NCBI GenBank assembly: GCA_021209875.1
Contig: JAGYVD010000009.1
Span: 620,001-684,000 of the forward strand
Origin: Rosellinia necatrix
Lineage: Eukaryota; Ascomycota; Sordariomycetes; Xylariales; Xylariaceae
DNA length: 64,000 bases
Direction: 5' to 3'
The notes below the pieces were generated by a model. The model had not been told where the DNA came from. It made no database searches and worked only from the letters and a program-made list of their open reading frames with translations. The translations under genes were made by a program, and so were the position numbers. Below, piece by piece: positions 12,097-21,300 of this stretch (the stretch's first letter is position 1; the number at the start of each line of letters is the position of its first letter).

Positions 12097-12678
12097 ATGT
12101 CAACGACAGACCCCCACGGCATCCCAACGTCGCCCCTCCCGCTCCCAGAGGCCCTGGACCCCGACGCGCTCGACGTCCTCTCGGAGCTCGCGCAGCTCCT
12201 AACGCGTCTACGAGCGCTCCCGACCTCCACGCCCGGTCCGGCAGGAGCCAGCAACAGCGCGGCGGCAGCGTCGACGCCAGCGCCAGCGCCAGCGCCAGCG
12301 CCGCCGCCGCCAGCACCACCACTACTACTACCCCCCACGCGCGCCGGCGCTGGTAGTGTCGGTGTCGTCGTCGTCGGCGGTGGTGGAGGAGGAGGAGGAG
12401 GAGGAGGAGGAGGGGGGACGACGGCGAGGGCGAACGAGCTGACGCTCAAGGAGATCCCCGTGGCGACGGACCACCTGCGGCACCGGTTCCAGCGCGCGCG
12501 CACGCTGGTGCGCGCCGCGCTGCCGGACCTCGACCGCGGCCTCGCCGACCAGGAGCGCGAGATCGCCGCCCTCGAGGCCCGCATCGCCCGCCAGCGCGAC
12601 ACCCTCGCCCGCCTGCGCGACGTCGGCGCCCGCCTCGCCGCCGCCGACGGCGACGACGCGGACAGGATGGAGGAGTGA
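12097..12678 (+). CDS. MED9: Mediator complex subunit 9
   Basis: A single exon of 193 residues. Med9 (Cse2) is a small middle-module subunit of Mediator, the coactivator that links regulators to RNA polymerase II. The N-terminus has the motif PLPEALDPDALDVLSELAQLLTRLR (residues ~14-38 in two parts: the proline-rich lead, then the helix). The C-terminal Med9 domain (~115-185) starts LTLKEIPVATDHLRHRFQRA and continues as a coiled coil (LADQEREIAALEARIARQRD). Between them lies a low-complexity Ala/Pro segment and a run of about 14 Gly (residues ~92-106), encoded by GGN repeats and likely length-variable. The start is the first ATG after an A run and matches the family N-terminus. It is convergent with tubulin cofactor C. 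Confidence 0.85.
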   Translation: MSTTDPHGIPTSPLPLPEALDPDALDVLSELAQLLTRLRALPTSTPGPAGASNSAAAASTPAPAPAPAPPPPAPPLLLPPTRAGAGSVGVVVVGGGGGGGGGGGGGGTTARANELTLKEIPVATDHLRHRFQRARTLVRAALPDLDRGLADQEREIAALEARIARQRDTLARLRDVGARLAAADGDDADRMEE

Positions 12679-13181
12679 TCTGATGGGATCGGCTGGACTG
12701 GGCGAAGCCGGGATTCTTGGGGGAAGAGGGGGGCTATGGTTTTTGGAGAGGGAAGAGATGACATGACACCAGACGCGCGTTGGGGATGGTTTGGTGGTGA
12801 GTGAATACAAAATCTGATGCTCGGTTTTTAGGGAATAGCGGACAGGGTCTGATTTGACAAGCGCTCACTTGCCCATTGGGAAAGATGGGGGCCGGGCATG
12901 TTGACGGCGTTTTATTTTATTTTATTTTATTTTATATAGGCGTTTGCGAAGATACCACACCACGAGATAGACCATTCGGAGGTGGGCGGAAACTGGTTAA
13001 ATAATGCTATTTTAAGAATGCAGCTAGGTATGATATACGATGATGTGCTATGTGCCGCAGCTGACGCTCTCGGCGTTTTGCATGCTTCCCGACATCTTCA
13101 ATGGGAGAAAAAAAAAAGGGGGGGGAAAGGGCATCATTCCCACCGCCCGGTTCACATGTAGTCGCGTTTTTGTATCGACGT
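12679..13181. other. convergent 3' spacer with (TTTTA)n
   Basis: About 500 bp between two convergent 3' ends. It contains a (TTTTA)n tract at ~12911-12937 that may act in 3'-end formation of either gene. Nothing else was recognised. Confidence 0.5.
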
Positions 13182-14621
13182 CTATATCTCGGGCGGGATT
13201 TCCTCCTCCGCCAATGTGAAAGCCGTCCCCGACTTGGTCACGATCTTGAGCTCGCGGAGGATATCGTCGGTGTTCATGCCCGCCCGGCCACATACCGTGT
13301 TCTTCCACACGTCGTCCGAGATCTGGCGATCCTCCGCCAGCCGAGCCCAGTTGGGTGACGGGATGTCCTTGAGCCATTTGAAGTCGTCTACCTTGTCCCA
13401 TTGGTTTGCCTCGGGCGCCGTTGATTCGTTGATCTAGCGGGAAAAATATCAACGTCGAATTCTCTTCACGATAAACCCCCCTTTGGCGGTGACGGATGGG
13501 GGGCAGCCTTACATAGTATGCGGGGAGAGGCGCGAACGCCATCCGCGAACAGTCCTCGATGATAGGGTGGCTCGTGCAGTGCAAGTAGACGTGCACGTTC
13601 TTGCAGTCGTGTATGCGCACCTGGCGAGCCGCTACGACGATGATGCTATCTTCAATGCCCGTGATGTGCGCCGGGCCGGCTACGTATCCCGCGATGATCA
13701 AACTGTGCTTGATATTTTTCAGCGCGAGCCCGGCGAACGGGGTGCTTGTGCCCGTCGGGATAGTCATGTCCACGATGCAACGGTTCAGGTTAGTCAGACT
13801 CCCCGAAGAGGTGGCTCTCGAAGCGGTCGAGGGGAGCATGATGTGCAGACCCGTATGACCGGAGATGGCGATGCTCCCGGCCGTCGAGAAACTGGGCTTC
13901 CGGACGCCGCTTGTATTTTTGGGGCGCGAGAGCTCCTCGTTGTAGTTTTTGGGGTCGGGGAACGACGGGAGGGTCCCTACAGCATCATGGGTCTCGCCGT
14001 CGATCACGGCCTCGCCCGCGTCCCCGACATCCTGGCTGTCGTCACTGCCCCACGGTCTGCGTAGACGATGGTCGACGGCAGCCCGCGGCTGTGACGCTGT
14101 CGCATTAGCGGTTCGCGACTTAAACTGAAAGCGTGATTTAGGACCGAGTTTTCCGGTTGTCACATTGAGCTTCTCCGTCAGCGCTTTGATAGCCTATGTC
14201 CGAGTAAGCAAGCAGCAACCCAAAGTTTGATGCGTTGCTTGAGCAGTCTAGTCTACCCACCTGCGAATAGGCTCTTTGATCGTAGCTGGGGATGAAGTCT
14301 GTCGCATCCATGACCTCGTTCGACAGCCGGGATATACCCGCCAGTACTTTGTCTATGCCCGCTTGGCGCTCCCCCCCAACGGCGGACATGGCTGCCAGAC
14401 TATCGATCTCATCTTGTATAACTAATGGCTTCACGGGTTAGCCACGGTGCGGTCTCTCCCGTGCCCGCCCCAACCATGAGTTTATAACCATGGACAGATA
14501 TAGATAGTTATACAGATATAGATATACAGATGTAGATATGCTGGGATGGGATGAGCAGGTAAGACGTACGGGTTATTTCCGCTTGGAAATGGCGAAAGAA
14601 CTTCTCTTTGGGGTCTGCCAT
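13182..14621 (-). CDS. tubulin-folding cofactor C (TBCC)
   Basis: Four exons, complement of 14570-14621, 14261-14421, 13513-14193 and 13182-13433, all phase-consistent, give 381 residues. Cofactor C stimulates GTP hydrolysis by beta-tubulin in the chaperone supercomplex to release alpha/beta-tubulin dimers. The N-terminus MADPKEKFFRHFQ and the following helical region (GGERQ, VLAGISRLSNEV, YDQRAYSQ) form the spectrin-like TBCC_N domain (residues ~3-90). The C-CAP/cofactor C beta-helix follows (~170-310), with LKNIKHSLIIAGYVAGPAHI, QVRIHDCKNVHVYLHCTSHPIIEDC and, after the last intron, the tail INESTAPEANQWDKVDDFKWL. Arg187 of this segment region (VRIHDC) corresponds to the conserved catalytic arginine block; its exact position needs an alignment. 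An upstream in-frame ATG at 14684 would add 21 residues. The gene lies downstream of element copy B. Confidence 0.88.
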
Positions 14622-15313
14622 CTGTGGTCTGGTCAATCCTCCGGCCAGACTCGTCGGGGTACGGGTGAAAATTGAGGCAGACATGGGGGGAATTCGACTA
14701 TGAAAATTCAAGGCTATGGAACGCTAAACTACATGTAACTATGCACGTAGTAGGGTATCACTTCGTGTCTCGGCAAATTACTACCTCCAAGATTTGGTGT
14801 AGCCTTGAGGTGACTCTGTGCTGTAGGGATAATGGCGAGAGCAGAAGAATGAATGCATGCCGGGTGGCTAGGGGTCTATGAGGCGAGCTCGCACCTACTT
14901 ATGTTGCTCTGGGCTCTCGAAAATGCCGGACTGGTGTGAAACGGAAAGCCCTTAACCACGGTACCGAGGTAGCGTTTAGGCCGTATTGTCCTGCATTATG
15001 TCGTCGTTCGCAATCTGGTTCCCACGGGGTAGGTAGGTAGGTAGCATGTGCGATCGACCAGATGGGCTTCAGTTGGGGAGGTGGGGATTATTTAGGTAGT
15101 AATGGAGGGGAGAGTGGGCCTTATCGACCGGTTCGAGGCTTCGATAAGGATGATCAGTGGAGCCACCGAGCTTGGTTGAATGGTTCCAGGGCTAAATCCC
15201 CTGCTAAATGGCCAGTCCCTTCTTCTCAAAAAGGACCACCTATTGGCTGAAGAATGGACAGGTCTGACGTAGGCAGGCAGCATCGCCAAACACGGAGGAG
15301 GGGCATTCAACAA

Positions 15314-15402
15314 TACCTAGGTAGGTACCTGCTGTCAGACACCTAGATTAGACGTTAATACTACTACTAGTACTAGTACTACTAGTACTAGGTAGGTACC
15401 TA
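15314..15402 (-). repeat. GGTACCTACC-flanked element, copy B
   Basis: Read on minus, this gives a GGTACCTACCTAG end, an expanded AGTACTAGTAGTA tract, the core ATTAACGTCTAATCTAGG followed by TGTCTGACAG, and GGTACCTACCTAGGTA. The core differs from copy A (5188-5256) at one base, plus a 2-bp CA insertion and a 2-bp difference beside the GTA tract. It lies ~630-690 bp upstream of the cofactor C gene, pointing toward it. Confidence 0.7.
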
Positions 15403-15630
15403 ACAAACAACCGTTTGAGGGTATCAGGCATCTCACCAAGTGCCCATGTACGGCTACATCATCTCACCGCACTTATCGGCCCTTAATCACGGGAATGATA
15501 TGGGCGTGAATTATTATACAACTTGGCATTCGCGCCGGCGCAATCGTTCGGAATGACCAAATATAAACCCGTCGTGAGAGCTTTCTCTGCTATGTCACCG
15601 TGGCGGCCGCCTATGAGCTGTGTGTAGCTG

Positions 15631-15668
15631 AGGAGGCGAATAGGAGGCGAATAGGAGGCGAATAGGCG
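15631..15668. repeat. 11-bp tandem repeat (GGCGAATAGGA)
   Basis: Three consecutive copies of GGCGAATAGGA. This is a short minisatellite in non-coding DNA with no assigned function. Confidence 0.7.
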
Positions 15669-16440
15669 TTGATAATCGCCGTCGGTGTAACCATATTCCT
15701 GGACCACCTCTGATGGCTGTACTACTTGTAACGGGGGAAGAACACGGGTAGAAGGACCTTCCGTGGCCGCACCTCGGGGGATTAAGGGGTTTTACCCCCG
15801 GCCAAGCATAGCTGGTACTACACTGGCTGTTACAGAGTAAACACGTCGCTCCGGGCCTTCGACAAGTCGTGGATAGAGCCTCGCCTGCGGCGATGTCGGA
15901 GTGTTCGAGCTACGGCGGCGGCGCGGGTTGTGCCGAGCTTAGCACTACGAACCTCGTGGCGAATGCCGAATGCGCTGTGTCCAGGGAACTCCCTGTTCTC
16001 TGTGGCTGCGGCTCCTGGAAGGGAGAATGGGATGGGGCCACGTCCTGGCTGGATCATGCTACGTAGGGATATGTGTTTTAGCATAACCCCTCGTCTTACC
16101 GTAAGGGTGGAATCATTGGACTGGCAGCCGTCGGAATACGCTGATGACTCGCACAATTGTTGTTGATGTTTGTGTTCCAAGAACGACATCGTTTATCACT
16201 GTCACTTATCACTGTCACTCAACTGTACTCATATACTAGGTGCGGATCAGGTCGGGATCTCTAACCACAGCTTGGTCGCCCCCCCTCCCCCTCCCCCATG
16301 TAGCAGATAATTGCCAGGGCCGGCACTTTTTTCTCTAATTCTTATCACAAAATTTTGCACCCCCTGCGAATGTTGGCACCCTCATTCTCCTTATAGTATC
16401 CTACTTGTTATCTTACACGACTTCAACCCGATCTCGCGCA

Positions 16441-17644
16441 ATGAGCCCCATGAACGGAGAGAACAGGACCGGCGAGGCGGACTCACAGGCTGCGGCCCTA
16501 TCATTCTCCTCTGTTGGCAGCGAGTTCAGCATCGGAACTCACACAACAGAGCCTCAGTTTAATGCCCGCATCGAAAATTTAGTCGCCGTGATCCGACAGA
16601 TCAAATCCGGAGCGTATAAGGGAGAATGGGACGAGAGAGTGTCTTGGGATATTCTCCCCGATGAGTACACAGGACTTCTGCAGGCCTTGGAGTCCGACCA
16701 AGCACTTGTTGAGTATTTCCATCATAAGCTTCAGTACGTAGCGGCCTTTGGTGGGAGGTGCGGGTTACGCTGCACTAAGACTTGGTGGCTTTACTAATCT
16801 TCGCGTGACTAGATTCGAATACGCTGCCTCTAACGAAGGGGATGGCCAGTTTACCATCTTCCCAAACTCCATTTTCCACGATACTATAGTGAGGAATGTA
16901 AACCGACATGTGCGCAAGTGGATGGATGGTCTTGGTGACGAGATAGGAAGCGATCCTGAGAACCAGGCGTATTTCGATAGAATTACCGAGCTTCGCGAGA
17001 GTGTGAAGGCCTTTCGCGCCACCACGATCGAGTTCGACCAGGAACGATTCCATGTGGATATCTCTTACGGAGATAGACCCTGGCAATACCCCCCACTCGT
17101 GATAGACGTCTCATTGTCACGAGAGCCGAACGACCAAAAGGAAAAGGCAAGGCGGCTAATTCGGAAAGGCGGCGGTGAGATTCGTACCGTCGTCGGGCTG
17201 GATTTGTTCAACACCTATACGGCATGCAAGAACATCGAAACCCGATTATACGTGCCAAATACTCTTCGTCGAGAGTGCATCCGCGGCTTTAAATTCTGTG
17301 CTGTTTTCAACAACGAGAGTGGCGAGGTGATGCGCGACCAGGATGGCCAGATAACAATAGAGGAAACTCATTACATCTTTCTCACCGAGGACCTGGAACC
17401 GGATAATGAGGAACCGCTGTGTCTTGACCTAGGCGACTTCCTACCGACTCACGTCCTAGGGAAAGAAAGCATCCAGATCAGAAGGTGTATTGGCGAACAT
17501 CAGTTAGTCATTCACAAGGGCCATATGGATGACTTCTATGCTCGTTCGTGGCCCCTCCAGAATCAATTAGACGAACGTTCCAATCCGGCGCCCCCATTCG
17601 TAGGAGAGTATCATTTTTTAAATCCCCACGCTGAGGATTACTAG
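16441..17644 (+). CDS. fungal orphan protein with PD-(D/E)XK nuclease-like core
   Basis: Two exons, 16441-16733 and 16813-17644, are joined across a 79-nt intron (GTACGT ... GACTAG) with a CTAAT branch site. They give 374 residues. The central block FHVDISYGDRPW ... YPPLVIDVSLSR ... VVGLDLF (residues ~190-255) has the pattern of a fungal family whose members read PDxSF ... YPGVVIEVAYSQ ... VVGLDI, assigned to the PD-(D/E)XK restriction-endonuclease-like fold. Here the core acid appears as Asp in VIDVS and the following Lys may be one of KEKARR or RLIRKGG. The C-terminal part (LDLGDFLPTHVLG) also fits the family's LRLSDF position. Family members are abundant, lineage-specific and uncharacterised. 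Nuclease activity is inference. There is no operon-like context; a ~720 bp spacer follows. Confidence 0.6.
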
Positions 17645-18366
17645 TAGCATCATTGTTCGTTCCATGTCGTCATGCACGACTTGGTGCTCCGAATTCAAAT
17701 TTTCGACGAGATTTCTCTTTTCTAAGTAGCCTGACGATCAAACTGTCTCTCCTCGACTAGTCTGAAGTACAATGGTTCGTTATCTACTACATAGCGATCT
17801 CAGCCCTGTTCCAGGTGTAGAACTAGGCATTCTCAGTATTTCAAGGCAAGTTTATTCCCCACTAGCATATAAATGGGCATAATCAATAAAGCTCTATGTC
17901 TGGAGCCTATTTAGTAAAGCACCTCATGAATGGTTAATATAGATAATAGGAAATCTAAAGCTAAAAGGCTTGCGGGCAGCAAGCTTCGAAGTCATGCGCG
18001 GATAGGTACAGGGTTCAGAATCGTGATAAACGCCACTCCCTAAAGCTGCATCGGACTTTCTATTCCACAGAAGAACTATGAACGCTCCTTACAGCTCATA
18101 GTGCTCTACCGGTTTTATGATTCGTAGCGTTTCTTCGATCTTTATCGCCACCAGGCGCCCATGTCTAGACACAGAACTTGACACCCAGCTCCCTGGTGAT
18201 ACAGTGACCAATTATAATAGGTTTATTTATTAAACGATTAAATAAAGTGAGATAAGTTTAGACTATACCAAACAGTAGCCTGTATAACCGCTAACTATAC
18301 AGTTGGCCCTCTTGGAAAACAAGATCCGGCGGATTAAAGCCCGCCTATTATCTTACGGGGCTCACT
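17645..18366. other. AT-rich spacer
   Basis: 722 bp between the 3' ends of two convergent genes. No gene, RNA or repeat was recognised. Confidence 0.5.
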
Positions 18367-21300
18367 CTAGAGCTTGCCGTCTTCTCGTAGCGCCTCTATG
18401 ATCGCGTTCTTGTATGAATGCATTCCTCGGGTCCTCGGGTGGAAAGTCTTGATCTGGCGCGTGGGATACCACCATTTGACATCATCAGTTTGGTAGTTGC
18501 CATCGCTGAGGTCGGCGTTCGCCTTCGCGAGCCTCTCTGCCACCTCACCGTCGGGGTCCTCTGCCATCGACTGGGCCCACCGGCACTTCCATACGTCCCA
18601 CGGATCGTTCCCGGCGAAGGTGTCCAGGTCCGAATCGACATCGCATTGAGGCAGTATGATCTTCCCCTCCGTTGCTAACGCAAGCCCCTCGCTCTCGTCT
18701 TGCTGGGATGACGCGGTACTATCGACGTCCGGCCAGGCGCTCAAGAAGAACCACGTGTCTTTGCGGTCCGGGTCCGGCTCGTGCACATCCTCGGTGGCGC
18801 ACCAGCGGTGGTCAGCGTTCTGAGCACCTGTCTCGGGCACATATCCTGTAAATCGATCGGCCATGGGCACAAAGTGAATACGATACGAGCCCCAGGCCCT
18901 GTTAGCTTGATCGACAGCGTCTTCAATAGCTTCGTTGAGGTGGGACACTAGATTATTCAGAGTACGCCGCAGCTCATTCGTGAGCATGACGATGTTGTCG
19001 CCGTGTACTCCGTGGTATCCCGACCAATAGAAATCGAAACTCGAACTGTTACGTACGCACGTTGTGTTAGCACTGAGTCTTTGAAGGCCGCCTTCGTAAA
19101 GCCGCTTACTAATTGCAATCATCCGTTTCGGCTTCAAAGAATTCCGGGTAGCCTGCCACATATAAATCCAAACCGGGTCCGTGGGTGTCAAATCCCTTCA
19201 GCATAATCTTGAGATATGCATCCTTTAGTCTTGCTTTCAGTCCATCGTCGCTGGTATCGTCCATGATCTCTAGAGCCTTTGCCTGCAACTCGGCACACTT
19301 CTTGCGATCCTTGTCGCCATTTGTCCACGGCCACGGCTTGACCACGCAGTAACCGACCAGGTCCGAGAAGCCCACGTCGTTGCCGCCTATCGTCAGGGTG
19401 GCGACATTCGTGTTCTTTGCTGTCTTCCAGTTCTCGATACGTTTGATCAGCTCCACGGTGGTATCCCCGGAGCAGGACAAGGGGCCAGGCCATACAACGG
19501 ACGCGTCGTTGAACCAGTCGTTGATGAGGTCTCCGTAGTTGTTCGAGCCGATGCGACACTTGTCGCCCGAGGTAACCCCTGTTCCCATCCCGCTGGCGTA
19601 GGAATCACCAAAGTGAACGTAGCCGGTCACTTTGAGGCCTTCATCCTCGTCCTTGTCCCATACGATGTAGTCCGGTACTGTACAGGACGTCAGAGCTCGT
19701 CCCTGGAGCTGATGCCCGGTGTTGCTGGATCTTTCTACACCATTGTCAACAGCCCGGCCGCGTATGCGAATTCTATCCCGGGCGTGACTTTGCACCGTAG
19801 CTATCTCTCCGCGAGCCGCGACATCCGGATCGTCGACAGGATATGGTATGAAATGCTCGCATTTCTCACTGAAGAATATGCCCGCTGCGACAAATGCGTA
19901 GGTGTCGGCATTGAGCTCACTCTTGCTCGCATCGCACTCCCCTTCTTTCTTCTCCTCGTCTGGGCATAAAACTTTCCCTGCGTAGGAGCCACAGCCCCGG
20001 TTGAATTCGCCCTTCGGCAACGCAGTGCAGTGAATAAAGCCATAAGCGTAGTCGTAACTCCTATGTAGACAATCAGAACATACTCAACGATCCAGTTACC
20101 GAGGAGGGAAAAATTAGCGCTAGTGATTTTAACGGATTCATACTTTTGCGTTCCATCCATTGCGTATTTTGTATGCGTTACCTCATGGACCAAAATGGCT
20201 GCCTTGGCACGCTGCATGTAACGCAGATCTCCAGAGTCGCACTTTTCGAGAACCGTGTCTGTGAAATCGGAAACTTTACCGGGAAGTGGCTCCAGTGAGA
20301 ACCATGATTGGCAGATGTTCATCCTTTTTTTGGCATCGCTCATATGCGCGAGGTACCCATTTGCACATAATGTCGTGCTATCGTTGCATGTGACCGTGAG
20401 TTTATAGTCTTCATACTTTCCGCTGAGTACTGATAAAACATCTGTGGTCAGAGGCAATCCTCGTGATCAATGTGTAGGCTCGGGGTATAGGATCGCTGCT
20501 CTTACTTTGTGCCATGTGCTCAAACCGAGTTTTGACCTTGGCCGCGAAATCAGATTTCTCCCGCAGTCCAGAGGAGAAGAAATGCTGCCTCACGTCAGAA
20601 CCTTTGTCTCAGATTAAGAAGCCGCCTCCTTTAAATGAACCTTGCGAGAAAGTGGGCGCTAATGCTTACGTCGTAGTAGTCGGAACTTTCTGGCTCTTTT
20701 GCGGCGGCCGTGGCCATCTCGTATGCCCAGTTCATCTCCTTTATGATCGTGTCTTCGTGTTTTTCACAAGTGGAATCGGAGAAATTGACGGTAACGGGCA
20801 CAGGGCTGGCGCCGCCGTCATCACCATCGCCCGTTCCTGGAGAAGGGTCTTCAATAGGCCCGGCACCACCGTCACCGTCACCGTCCCCGTCGCCGTCACC
20901 ATCACCGCCGTCGTCATCGCCATCTCCGTCTCCGTCTCCGTCCCCATCCCCATCGTCATTTCCGGGGAAGTTCCCTACAGGAGGGTCGTCGATAGGAATC
21001 GTTGAGATAGGATTACACCGATTATACCAGAGAGTTAGTGCCCCGCTGTCAGGATTGACAGCAATATAGTCAGCTCGTTTATCGCCAGTCATCTGAGATA
21101 AAATAGTGTCAGAAAGAGATTACCATAGAGAGCGTGACAAAATCAACCCGAGGATCGAATGAACGATCGACCCTGAATTCGACGTATATATGGGGCACCC
21201 GCACCCTGGAGCAGAGATGATGTAAGGGGGTAGGACAACTTGCCTCGGAGATTCTAATGGTAAACCCGGGGCCGGTCCCATCAGCAAAGCTAAGCGGTGT

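Larger units (their letters stand above)
14685..16440. other. intergenic region with repeats
   Basis: This region holds a GGTAGGTAGGTAGG tract at ~15026, element copy B (15314-15402), an 11-bp tandem repeat (15631-15668) and a doubled TTATCACTGTCAC at ~16195-16220. A 119-codon ATG frame on minus (15830-16189) shows no family resemblance and is not accepted as a gene. Confidence 0.5.

Noticed and set aside
11580..12764. 394-codon minus frame with Arg/Ser/Pro-rich content
   Set aside because: It is the antisense shadow of the GC-rich Med9 gene and its leader, with no domain; the plus-strand Med9 reading is clearly the coding one.
15830..16189. 119-codon ATG frame on minus
   Set aside because: No family, competing frames on the opposite strand, and no intron signals.
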